From: Streptomyces sp. R41
GTDB lineage: Bacteria; Actinomycetota; Actinomycetes; Streptomycetales; Streptomycetaceae
DNA: 64,000 nt
Reading direction: 5' to 3'
Assembly: GCF_041053055.1 (NCBI RefSeq)
Contig: NZ_CP163443.1
Span: 434,001-498,000 of the forward strand
Shown: positions 50,682-58,572 of the stretch, one piece after another
Layout of the letters: every line of letters begins with the position of its first letter
Numbering within the stretch: the first letter of the stretch is position 1
Translations under genes and position numbers: made by a program
Notes under the pieces: generated by a model
Told to the model about the DNA's origin: nothing
What the model saw: the letters and a program-made list of their open reading frames with translations, nothing else
The model's database searches: none

Positions 50682-51989
50682 GTGAGCCGGCGAACACCGT
50701 CCGACCAGGCAGTTGCCCGCAACGGTGCGCGGACTGCCGCCCGCCACGGCTGGGTCCAGGCCGTCGTGGCCGTGCTGGCCGGACTGATCGTCATGGGGGT
50801 GGTCGCCGCACTCGGATTGTGGGCGGCGGGTGCCACGGACCTTCCCGACAACGCGTTCCCGCGGGTCGTCGCGGCCACCGTCGTGACGGCGGTCGGCGGC
50901 ACTGTCGAGTTCGCGGGTGCCGCCGGAGTCATCGCCGAGACCCAGGCGGGTCTGACGGTGATTCCACTGTCGGTCACGCTGGCCGGAGCCCTGGTGATCG
51001 CGGCCGGTTTCCTGCGGCCGTTGCGGCACCGGGCCGTCGCCGGCGCCGCCGAACTGGCCGGATGGGCCGCCCGGTTCGGCGTCCTGTGGGCGCTGGCCCT
51101 TGTCGGCATCGCGCTGTTCGCCCGCCAGAACTTCGAGATCTCCCTGGGGAACGGGACCATCGCCGACATTGGTGAACTCTTCGGCACCACGCCCAAGGTG
51201 GGCTTCACGACCGACGTGCCGCAGACCCTGGGCTTCGGGGTGCTGTGGCTGGCGGGCGTGTTCGTCCTCGCCCTGCTGGTCTCGCCCGGGGCACCGCTTC
51301 CCGCGCGGCTGCTGCGGTTCCAGGAGTCGGTGCGTCCGGCCGCCTTCGCCATGGTCGCGCTGCTGCTCACGTACGTCGCCCTGGGCGTGGTCATCGCGCT
51401 GGTGGTGGCGGCGACCCGCGGGCACGCCTCCGCGACGTTCGCCCTGATCCTCCTGGGGCTCCCGAACCTCGTCTGGCTCAGCCTCACGATCGGCTTGGGC
51501 GCCACCTGGAACGGCCGGGTGGACGGGCCCTTCGGGCTGCCGATGCCGCATCTGCTCGACGAGGTGCTGCGCACCCCGGACGTCTCCACGCTCAACCTCC
51601 ACACGCTCGCCGAGCACGACGGCAGAGTGTGGTGGCTGGTGGTTGTCGACGCGGTGCTGCTCCTCGCGGCCGCGTTCCTGATGGCGGCGCGCTCACCGGC
51701 TCGGATGCGGGCCTGGCAGCACGCCGTGCACATGGCGGTCGCGCTCGTGCTCACGGTGCTGATGATCTGTCTCGTCGTCCGGATCTCGGCGCACTACGGC
51801 CTGTCGATCGTCGGCATCGGCGACATCGGCGGCGGCCTGCAGGGCGAACTCTTCCTGAAACCCCAGGTGTGGACCGCGCTCGGGTTCGCCGTGCTGTGGG
51901 GACTGGTCACCGGATTCCTGGGCGGCCTGCTGGCGAAACGCGTCCACCGGAAGGGCGAGGTCAAAGCAGCCGCCCCCGAAAGGAGTTGA
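50682..51989 (+). CDS. Streptophobe-family multi-spanning membrane protein
   Basis: A 435-aa protein with about nine to ten hydrophobic helices (for example GWVQAVVAVLAGLIVMGVVA, ALVIAAGFLRPL, GVLWLAGVFVLALLV) and a short basic cytoplasmic tail. I match it to the Streptophobe family, a Streptomyces-specific set of unknown function. The GTG start lies 6 nt after a TAGCGT element, so the message may be leaderless. It is divergent from the DUF6777-like gene and convergent with the kinase gene, suggesting a shared envelope role. Confidence 0.8.
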   Translation: MSRRTPSDQAVARNGARTAARHGWVQAVVAVLAGLIVMGVVAALGLWAAGATDLPDNAFPRVVAATVVTAVGGTVEFAGAAGVIAETQAGLTVIPLSVTLAGALVIAAGFLRPLRHRAVAGAAELAGWAARFGVLWALALVGIALFARQNFEISLGNGTIADIGELFGTTPKVGFTTDVPQTLGFGVLWLAGVFVLALLVSPGAPLPARLLRFQESVRPAAFAMVALLLTYVALGVVIALVVAATRGHASATFALILLGLPNLVWLSLTIGLGATWNGRVDGPFGLPMPHLLDEVLRTPDVSTLNLHTLAEHDGRVWWLVVVDAVLLLAAAFLMAARSPARMRAWQHAVHMAVALVLTVLMICLVVRISAHYGLSIVGIGDIGGGLQGELFLKPQVWTALGFAVLWGLVTGFLGGLLAKRVHRKGEVKAAAPERS

Positions 51990-52001
51990 CGACGCGTCCG
52001 G

Positions 52002-53003
52002 CTAGCGTGGGAAGACCGGCCGGGCCCAGCTCGGCGGCTGCGGTGGCGGACCGGAATACCCCGGTGTTCCCGCGGCTACGGCTTCGGCCTGAGCCGGTTT
52101 CCTGCCCGCGCCCGAGGCGCCTCGCGCCGCTGCTCGCAGCGCGGCCATGAAGGCGAGGCACGAGTCGTACCGGTCCTCGGGGCTCTTCGCGAGCGACTTG
52201 GCGAGGACGGCGTCGACGTCGGCGGCGATGTCGGGGCGCTGAGCGGTCAGGGCCGGCGGCCGGTCGTACTGGTGGGCCCACAGCAGCGCCATGTCGTCCT
52301 CGCGCTCGAAGGGCGGATTCCCGGCCATCATCTCGTAGACGACGCAGGCGAGGCTGTAGACGTCGCACCGGCCGTCCACCGGCTTTCCCGAGATCTGCTC
52401 CGGTGCGACGTAGTCGAGCGTGCCGACGAACTCGCCGACGTTCGTGAACCCGGTCAACGACAGCGACTTCTTCGTCAGGCCGAAGTCCGTGAGGTAGACG
52501 TGCTCGGGGTGGTCGCTGTCGGTGCCCTGCGCCACCAGGATGTTGCCGGGTTTCACGTCCCGGTGCACCAGGCCGTGGTCGTGGGCCGCGTCCAGCGCCG
52601 AGGCGACCTGGACGCCGATCCGGGCGGCCACCACGACCGGGAGGGGCCCCTCGCGGTCGAGCAGCTGGCGCAGGTCGCGCCCGATGACGAACCGCATGGC
52701 GATGTACAGGACACCGTCCGCCTCGCCCGCCTCGAAGACCGGCACGATGTTCGGATGTTCGATGGCGGCGGCCACCCGCGACTCATGGGTGAAGCGGCCG
52801 CGGAAGGTGTCATTGCGGGCGAGCCCCGGCGCGAGCAGCTTGAGGGCGACGGTGCGGTCCAGACGCAGGTCCTTGGCACGGTAGACGACGGCCATCCCGC
52901 CTCGGCCGATCTCCTCCTCGATCCGGTAACCCGCGATGGTCCGTCCGATCAGATCGGACGGATTCCCCGCGAACAGACTGGTGTCGTGCCGGGAGCCGTC
53001 CAT
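52002..53003 (-). CDS. Soluble Hanks-type Ser/Thr protein kinase
   Basis: A 333-aa kinase with a complete catalytic domain: Gly loop GRGGMAVVY (33-41), Lys55, HRDVKPGN (146-153), DFG (172-174), and APE (199-201). The last 45 residues are a Pro/Ala tail with no membrane helix or PASTA repeats. It ends the transcript that begins with the FHA-ABC gene; FHA domains bind phosphothreonine, so the transporter is the obvious substrate, as PknF acts on Rv1747 in mycobacteria. Its start region is the third copy of a 35-bp tandem repeat. Confidence 0.93.
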   Translation of the reverse strand: MDGSRHDTSLFAGNPSDLIGRTIAGYRIEEEIGRGGMAVVYRAKDLRLDRTVALKLLAPGLARNDTFRGRFTHESRVAAAIEHPNIVPVFEAGEADGVLYIAMRFVIGRDLRQLLDREGPLPVVVAARIGVQVASALDAAHDHGLVHRDVKPGNILVAQGTDSDHPEHVYLTDFGLTKKSLSLTGFTNVGEFVGTLDYVAPEQISGKPVDGRCDVYSLACVVYEMMAGNPPFEREDDMALLWAHQYDRPPALTAQRPDIAADVDAVLAKSLAKSPEDRYDSCLAFMAALRAAARGASGAGRKPAQAEAVAAGTPGYSGPPPQPPSWARPVFPR

Positions 53004-53085
53004 CAGCCGTCACCCCCGTCGTGTCGCGCACCGCCCATCAGCCGTCACCCCATTCGACCCGCGTGCCGTCCATCAGGCGTCACCC
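53000..53085. repeat. 35-bp tandem repeat at the junction of two coupled genes
   Basis: The core CCATCAGCCGTCACCC recurs at 53000, 53035 and 53070 (the last with one change), exactly 35 bp apart. On the coding strand each copy reads a GGTGACG ribosome-like site followed by TGATGG, i.e. overlapping stop and start codons. Confidence 0.85.
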
Positions 53086-53693
53086 TGGTCGTCTCCGTCG
53101 TACGTCACGAGGCGGGTGGGTTCGCGGCCGTCGGGAGCCGGTTCCCGTACGCCCCTGGTCTGCCCCTGCGCCTTGGGCGCCTCCCCGGTCCGCTCGGGCG
53201 TAGCAGATGCCGGGTCCCCCTCGGCCGCGAAGGTGCTCAGCCGGGTCCCGTCGCAGTACACCCACCGCTCGTGCTCACCGTCGTACAGCCAGAGGGACTC
53301 GCCGTCGACGACCACCCCGATCCGCCGTCCCTGGGTGCGGTCGCGGAAGGACTCACCGTCGAGCCGCCCGGCCGCGAGTTCCTCGGTGGCGCTGCGGTAG
53401 CTCGTGAGCGCCTCCTCGACGCGGGCGAGCAGCGGGCGCGGGTCCGCGGTGCGGGTGAGCGGGCTGCTCGCGGCGGGCGGTGCCTGCGGTACGGCGATCA
53501 GGAGGCGGCCGTCGACCCAGGCCGACCAGCCGTTGGCGCATACGATCCGGCCCCAGTCCCCGAACCGGTCGACCAGCTGGACCGGCAGCAGCGCGTCGAG
53601 CGGAACGGTGGGCCGGGACGGGTCCGGGGTCTCCCAGGCGGGCAGGCCGTCCTTGGGGACGACATGCGTGGGACGGAAGTCGGGGGTCGTCAT
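53073..53693 (-). CDS. Hypothetical protein between FHA-ABC and kinase
   Basis: A 206-aa protein with no recognised family. Residues 1-110 (FRPTHVVPKDGLPAWETPDP, then RPTVPLDALLPVQLVDRFGD, WGRIVCANGWSAWVDGRLLI) resemble an SH3-like beta segment; 75-150 repeat the WVYCDGTRLSTF beta pattern. It starts 6 nt after the FHA-ABC stop, and its own stop would have overlapped the kinase ATG before a 35-bp duplication. It is probably a dedicated partner of the kinase/transporter module. Confidence 0.8.
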   Translation of the reverse strand: MTTPDFRPTHVVPKDGLPAWETPDPSRPTVPLDALLPVQLVDRFGDWGRIVCANGWSAWVDGRLLIAVPQAPPAASSPLTRTADPRPLLARVEEALTSYRSATEELAAGRLDGESFRDRTQGRRIGVVVDGESLWLYDGEHERWVYCDGTRLSTFAAEGDPASATPERTGEAPKAQGQTRGVREPAPDGREPTRLVTYDGDDQGDA

Positions 53694-53699
53694 CGGCGC

Positions 53700-56042
53700 C
53701 TACTTCCGCATGACCGCGGGTTCGTACCGCCGCAACAGGCGGACCACCACGTATCCGAAGACGACGGAGAGCACGACCAGCATCCACACGTTCAGCAGCC
53801 AGACGCCGGACGAGTGCCGGAACAGCGAGTCGGCGGTCAGGGGCCCCGGGACGATCCGGGCCAGCCCGACGGTCCCCGCCATCGCGCCCAGGGCCCAGCG
53901 CGCGGGCACGAACCAGGCCAGTTGCTCCATGCCGGGCACCCCGTCCAACTTCAACAGCGCACCGCTGAAGACCACCTGGACGATGGCGAGCAGCACCAGC
54001 AGCGGCATGGTGACCTCCTCCTTGGTCACCGCGGCGGAGACGACGAGGCCGAGCATCATCGCGGCGAAGGCGAGCAGGGCCACGGCGACCGTGATCTCGA
54101 GGAGCGGCGGCATGAGGACCCCTTTGCCGCCGGGCGCGTTGAGGTCGACGCCGAACAGGGCGACGAGGCTCAGCACGACGGCCTGAACGACGGTGATCGT
54201 GCCGAGGACGACGATCTTCGACATCAGGTACGCCGATCGGGACAGGCCGACGGCGCGCTCCCGCTGGTAGATGACCCGCTCCTTCACCAGTTCGCGCACG
54301 GCGTTGGCCGCGCCCGTCAGGACTCCGCCGATGCAGAGGATGAGCAGCACGTTCATCGCCGTCTCCACCGTCAGTCTGCTGCCGGCCACGGCGTGGGCCA
54401 TCGCGCCCATCACACACGGCAACCCGATCATGACGGCGAGGAAGGTCCGGTCGGCGCTGAGCACGGCCGCGTACCGGCGCACCAGGGTGCCGAGTTGCGC
54501 GCCCCAGCTCTGGGCCTTGGGCGGCGGTCCGACCACGGCGGCGGGGGCGGCCGGCGGCAGATGCGGCTGTGCGCTGGAGTTGTCGATGTACTCCTGGTGG
54601 AACGGCGAGTCCCGGTACTCCCCCGCCCAGTCTCTGCCCTCGTCCCGCTCGAAGGCCTCGAACGCCTCGGGCCAGTGCCGGTAGCCGAAGAAGGCGAGGG
54701 TGTCGTCGGGCGGGCCGTAGTAGGCGACCTTGCCGCCGGGCGCGAGCACCAGGAGCCGGTCGCAGACCTCGAGGCTGAGCACGCTGTGGGTGACCACGAT
54801 GACCGTACGGCCGTCGTCGGCGAGGCCGCGCAGCATGTGCATCACCGAGCGGTCCATGCCGGGGTCGAGACCCGAGGTCGGCTCGTCGAGGAACAGCAGC
54901 GACGGCTTGGTCAGCAGTTCCAGGGCCACGCTGACCCGCTTGCGCTGGCCGCCGGACAGGCTGTGGATGGGCTGGCCGACGCGCTGCTCCAGGCCCAGCT
55001 CGCGGATCACCTCGTCGACCCGCGCGCGGCGCTCCGCCTTCGCGGTGTCCTGCGGGAAGCGCAGCTCGGCGGCGTACCCGAGGGCCCGGCGCACGGTCAG
55101 CTGTGTGTGCAGGATGTCGTCCTGCGGGACCAGGCCGATGCGCTGGCGCAGCTCGGCGTAGTCGCGGTAGAGGTCGCGGCCGTCGTAGAGGACGGTGCCA
55201 CGGTCGGCGGGGCGCTGCCCGGTCAGGGCGTTGAGGAGCGTGGACTTTCCGGCGCCGCTCGGGCCCACGACGGCGAGCAGGCATTTCTCGCCGACGGGAA
55301 AGGACACCTTGTCGAGAAGCGTTTTGCGCCCCCGGTCGACCTCGACGGTGAGGTCCTGGACATCCAGGGAGACCTCGCCCGTGTCGACGTACTCCTGCAG
55401 CTGGTCGCCGACGAGGCAGAACGCGGAGTGGCCGATGCCGACGATGTCACCCGGAGTGACCGGAGCGCGCTCGACGGGCCGGCCGTTGAGGAACGTGCCG
55501 TTGTGACTGCCGAGGTCGACGATCTCGTACGTCCCGTCCGGGCGGGTGCGCAATTCCGCGTGCCGTCGGGAGACCACCAGCTCGTCGACGACCAGGTCGT
55601 TGTCGCCGCCGCGGCCGATGCGGACGGTGCGCTCCGGTAGCGGCCGTACGGTGGATGGCTGCCGGAAGGTGCCGGTGGCCGCGGGTGTGGAGACGGCGGA
55701 GGGGCGCTCCGTGGTGGCCGGCGGGCGGCTGACGAGGACGGCGCGCGGGCCGTCGGAGGGATTGGCGAAGTGGATGACGCTGCCCGGTCCCACGCCCCAC
55801 TCGTGGACGCGCCGGCCGTCGGCGTAGGTGCCGTTCTTGCTGTTCTCGTCCTCGAGCGTCCAGTGATCGTCCTCGGGCCGCAGCACCGCGTGGTGCCACG
55901 AGACCCGGACGTCGTCGAGGACCACGTCACTCATGGGATCGCGCCCGACGTGATAGTCGCGGCCCGGGCTCATCACCGTGGAGCCCGTCTCGGTCTCGAG
56001 GACGAGTTCGGGCGCAGTCGAGGCGACCGGCCGCTCTCGCAT
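53700..56042 (-). CDS. FHA-FHA-ABCG-type transporter (Rv1747-like)
   Basis: A 780-aa fused transporter. Two FHA domains come first: about 25-105 (VGRDPMSDVVLDDVRVSWHH, NSKNGTY) and 130-215 (IGRGGDNDLVVDELVVSRRH, SHNGTFLNG). The ATPase follows with GPSGAGKST, LSGGQRKRVSVALELL and LLFLDEPTSGLDP, then an ABC-2 membrane domain with about six helices. The mycobacterial homologue Rv1747 exports a cell-wall lipid component and is regulated by phosphothreonine binding. A TAGAAT -10 lies 6 nt before the ATG, so the message may be leaderless. Confidence 0.94.
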   Translation of the reverse strand: MRERPVASTAPELVLETETGSTVMSPGRDYHVGRDPMSDVVLDDVRVSWHHAVLRPEDDHWTLEDENSKNGTYADGRRVHEWGVGPGSVIHFANPSDGPRAVLVSRPPATTERPSAVSTPAATGTFRQPSTVRPLPERTVRIGRGGDNDLVVDELVVSRRHAELRTRPDGTYEIVDLGSHNGTFLNGRPVERAPVTPGDIVGIGHSAFCLVGDQLQEYVDTGEVSLDVQDLTVEVDRGRKTLLDKVSFPVGEKCLLAVVGPSGAGKSTLLNALTGQRPADRGTVLYDGRDLYRDYAELRQRIGLVPQDDILHTQLTVRRALGYAAELRFPQDTAKAERRARVDEVIRELGLEQRVGQPIHSLSGGQRKRVSVALELLTKPSLLFLDEPTSGLDPGMDRSVMHMLRGLADDGRTVIVVTHSVLSLEVCDRLLVLAPGGKVAYYGPPDDTLAFFGYRHWPEAFEAFERDEGRDWAGEYRDSPFHQEYIDNSSAQPHLPPAAPAAVVGPPPKAQSWGAQLGTLVRRYAAVLSADRTFLAVMIGLPCVMGAMAHAVAGSRLTVETAMNVLLILCIGGVLTGAANAVRELVKERVIYQRERAVGLSRSAYLMSKIVVLGTITVVQAVVLSLVALFGVDLNAPGGKGVLMPPLLEITVAVALLAFAAMMLGLVVSAAVTKEEVTMPLLVLLAIVQVVFSGALLKLDGVPGMEQLAWFVPARWALGAMAGTVGLARIVPGPLTADSLFRHSSGVWLLNVWMLVVLSVVFGYVVVRLLRRYEPAVMRK

Positions 56043-56151
56043 GCCAGAATTCTAGCTATTCGTCCACATGTGCGCCTGATCAGTGGGCCGGGGTGAAAGG
56101 GCCGCCGAGGCGGTACGCCGGCGGGGCGAAGCCCGCTCGGCGGTCGCGCGA

Positions 56152-56562
56152 TCAGGCGGCGGAAATGCCGAGCACGGCGGCGGTCCGCTGCATGCGCAGC
56201 GCGTCCACGGATTCGGCGAGCAATTCGTATTCGGTGGTGTCGTCACTGGTGGCGATCCGAACGAGCTTTCCCGCGGCCAATTCCTCCGCGACCAGTTCCT
56301 GCTGGACCGAGTCGCCGCACCAGGCGCGCAGCATGCTCGGCACGTCCGGAACGGTGTCCGCCACCGGCGCGATCGAGTTCGGCGGAAAGGTCGGGTCGTC
56401 GGGCTGCGGGTCGAGCCGCTCCGCCATCCACGCGGCACGGTCCCTCATCCACCACAGGGCCAGCGCCAGGGTCGGCGCGCGATACGTCCCCAGGGGTACG
56501 CCGACGCGCTGACCGCCGCATATTCCGTACGCGGTGACATGGCAAAGGAATTCGTCGTGCAC
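56152..56562 (-). CDS. Hypothetical protein
   Basis: A 136-aa acidic cytoplasmic protein that I do not recognise. It begins HDEFLCHVTAYGICGGQRVG, has a Trp-rich helix LALALWWMRDRAAWMAERL, and ends in a helical segment ELLAESVDALRMQRTAAVLG. GGGGGAG lies 5 nt before the GTG start. It lies 109 bp upstream of the FHA-ABC gene on the same strand but is probably separately transcribed, since that gene has its own -10. Confidence 0.75.
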   Translation of the reverse strand: MHDEFLCHVTAYGICGGQRVGVPLGTYRAPTLALALWWMRDRAAWMAERLDPQPDDPTFPPNSIAPVADTVPDVPSMLRAWCGDSVQQELVAEELAAGKLVRIATSDDTTEYELLAESVDALRMQRTAAVLGISAA

Positions 56563-56918
56563 GATCGCTCCCCCATTGGCGTCGCTCGCTGCCGGTCCGG
56601 CCTCGCTTTCCCCGCGGCTCTTTGCTGTGCACGATGCTGCTGTCCGGGCGTGGCTGAATTGCCCTAGGAATTGAGTATCGTCACTCCTGACGCTCTGTCA
56701 CCATGCCATTCCAGCCAGTCTCTTGGCATATTCACGGCTTGGTTTGGCCGAAAGGGAGCGGGCAGCGCCGACGCCCCGCGCTCGGGTCATTACCCGCGAG
56801 GTAATCGACGCCCCCAGCGACGCCCGGCATGGTGGTCGTACCGGATCCGAGCAGCGCACGACACGCCGGGATTCGGCCCCTGACCAGCAGGTACGACCTC
56901 AATGGAGGCTGATTCACC
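56563..56918. other. Intergenic region upstream of the NTF2-like gene
   Basis: No gene is seen in these 356 bp. The notable element is the inverted repeat ATTACC-CGCGA-GGTAAT at 56789-56805; the AT-richer 56655-56745 probably holds promoters for the leftward hypothetical or the rightward NTF2-like gene. Confidence 0.55.
56789..56805. promoter_or_regulatory. Candidate operator ATTACC-CGCGA-GGTAAT
   Basis: A perfect 6-bp inverted repeat with 5-bp spacer, 114 bp before the NTF2-like gene. No regulator gene is directly adjacent. Confidence 0.45.
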
Positions 56919-57296
56919 ATGTCCGCGAACAACGACCGTTACGAGACCGCTGTCGCCCGCTACTTCGAGGCCTGGAACGCGGGCGAGCAGGACGCGCTGG
57001 CGAAGGCGGTCGCCGCCGCCTGGGCCGCGGACGGCAGCTACACCGACCCGCTGGCCGACGTCCGCGGGCACCAGCAGATCGCGGCCGTGATCGCGGCGGC
57101 GCACGAGCAGTTCCCGGGGTTCGCGTTCCGGCCGCTGGGCCCGGTCGACGGCCACCACGACATCGCCCGCTTCGGCTGGGAGCTGGTCAATGAGGCGGAC
57201 GGCTCGGCGCCCGTCGCCGGGTTCGACGTGATCACCCTGGACGGCGAGGGTCGCATCCGGAGCGTGCACGGGTTCCTGGACCGCGTTCCGGCCTAG
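56919..57296 (+). CDS. NTF2/SnoaL-like protein
   Basis: A 125-aa protein of the NTF2-like alpha+beta barrel (RYFEAWNAGEQDALAKAVAA, WAADGSYTDPLADVRG, SVHGFLDRVPA). Members include polyketide cyclases, isomerases and detoxifying enzymes acting on small ketones; the activity is not readable here. GGAGG lies 10 nt before the ATG. It is followed by the remnant of an SDR gene, a family often paired with it. Confidence 0.9.
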   Translation: MSANNDRYETAVARYFEAWNAGEQDALAKAVAAAWAADGSYTDPLADVRGHQQIAAVIAAAHEQFPGFAFRPLGPVDGHHDIARFGWELVNEADGSAPVAGFDVITLDGEGRIRSVHGFLDRVPA

Positions 57297-57315
57297 GCCG
57301 GGGCGAGGGACCGCG

Positions 57316-57444
57316 ATGAGTTCTCCCGCTCCGGATGGTCTCTTGAGCAGGAGGACCACCGGACCGGGAGGAGTGCTGCCCTACGCCATCGACCCCGAAG
57401 CGGCCGACCGGCTGTGGGAGCTCAGCGAGCGCCTCACCGCCTGA
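57316..57444 (+). pseudogene. 3' remnant of a short-chain dehydrogenase gene
   Basis: A 42-codon frame. Its last 23 residues (from LPYAIDPEAADRLWELSERL onward) match the C-terminus typical of retinol-dehydrogenase-like SDRs, which end in an acidic R-L-W-x-x-S-E-x-L-T segment. The Rossmann and catalytic parts are absent, so this is the tail of a lost gene that followed the NTF2-like gene. It could also be expressed as a small peptide from ATG 57316, which I think unlikely. Confidence 0.5.
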
Positions 57445-57454
57445 CCAGTGGGCG

Positions 57455-58444
57455 TCACGGCTTGATGATCGCGTCGATCCGGGCGAGCTCGTCCGGATCG
57501 AACTCCAGGTTGCCGATGGCTGCGACACTGTCCTCCAGCTGCCGCGGGCTGCTCGCGCCGATCAGTGCCGAGGTCACCCGGCCGCCGCGCAGCACCCAGG
57601 CCAGCGCCAATTGGGCGAGGGACTGCCCACGCGACTTGGCGATCTCGTCGAGGGCACGCAGCTGCCGTACGAGATCCTCGGTGACCGTGTCGGCGCTGAG
57701 GAAGGGGCTGTCGCTCGCGGCGCGCGAACCCTCCGGGATGCCGTCGAGGTAGCGGCCGGTCAACAGGCCCTGCTCCAGCGGCGAGTAGGCGATGGAGCCC
57801 ACCTGCAGCTCGTCCAGCGCGTCCAGGAGCCCTTCCTCGGGGCGGCGGTCGACCATCGAGTAGCGCGGCTGGTGGATGAGCAGCGGGGTGCCCAGCTCAC
57901 CCAGGATGCGGGCGGCTTCGCGGGTCTGCTCCGGCGAGTAATTGGAGACGCCGACGTACAGCGCCTTGCCCTGCTGGACCGCCGAGTGCAGAGCGCCCAT
58001 CGTCTCCTCCAGCGGAGTCTCCGGGTCGGGGCGGTGCGAGTAGAAGATGTCCACGTAGTCCAGGCCCATACGGCCCAGGCTCTGGTCGAGCGAGGACAGC
58101 AGGTACTTGCGCGAGCCCCATTCGCCGTACGGGCCCGGCCACATCAGGTATCCCGCCTTGGTGGAGATGACCAGCTCGTCGCGGTAGGGCGCGAAGTCCG
58201 CCGTCAGGGCGTCGCCGAGGGCCGACTCGGCGGCTCCGGGCGGCGGTCCGTAGTTGTTCGCCAGGTCGAAGTGCGTGACGCCGAGGTCGAAGGCGCGGCG
58301 CAGGATCGCGCGCTGGGTCTCCACCGGCCGGTCGGGGCCGAAGTTGTGCCACAGGCCGAGCGACAGCGCGGGGAGCTTCAGACCGCTGCGTCCGGTGCGT
58401 CGGTAGGGCATGTCCGCGTAACGGTCGGGGTGTGCGGTGTACAA
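57455..58444 (-). CDS. Aldo/keto reductase (YghZ/MgrA-like)
   Basis: A 329-aa NADPH-dependent reductase with (beta/alpha)8 fold. The catalytic tetrad is Asp in HFDLANNYGPP, Tyr in the same run, Lys in ISTKAGYLMW, and His in FYSHRPDPETP. The family reduces glyceraldehyde 3-phosphate, methylglyoxal and other aldehydes. TTG at 58444 is chosen because AGGAG lies 6 nt upstream and the N-terminal DRYADMPYRRTGRSGL matches relatives. It is divergent from a LysR gene, which probably controls it. Confidence 0.93.
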   Translation of the reverse strand: MYTAHPDRYADMPYRRTGRSGLKLPALSLGLWHNFGPDRPVETQRAILRRAFDLGVTHFDLANNYGPPPGAAESALGDALTADFAPYRDELVISTKAGYLMWPGPYGEWGSRKYLLSSLDQSLGRMGLDYVDIFYSHRPDPETPLEETMGALHSAVQQGKALYVGVSNYSPEQTREAARILGELGTPLLIHQPRYSMVDRRPEEGLLDALDELQVGSIAYSPLEQGLLTGRYLDGIPEGSRAASDSPFLSADTVTEDLVRQLRALDEIAKSRGQSLAQLALAWVLRGGRVTSALIGASSPRQLEDSVAAIGNLEFDPDELARIDAIIKP

Positions 58445-58532
58445 CGCGTACTCCTGAGAGGCCGGGAAACCAGGTCTCCTACTCTCGCGCGCGCCCGGGG
58501 CAGCGGTCCAACGGGAGAATCGGATGGGATTC

Positions 58533-58565
58533 AGCGATGACGCTTCTCAATGAGCGATTACGCTT
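58533..58565. promoter_or_regulatory. Duplicated LysR-type binding site
   Basis: AGCGATGACGCTT (58533-58545) and AGCGATTACGCTT (58553-58565) are direct repeats exactly 20 bp apart, two helical turns, each internally palindromic (AGCG/CGCT). The second covers the presumed -10 (TACGCT) of the LysR gene. Confidence 0.7.
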
Positions 58566-58572
58566 GCCCCTC

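Noticed and set aside
52272..55640. 1122-codon plus-strand ORF opposite kinase and FHA-ABC genes
   Set aside because: Spans several real minus-strand genes, has low-complexity composition and no domain or ribosome site.
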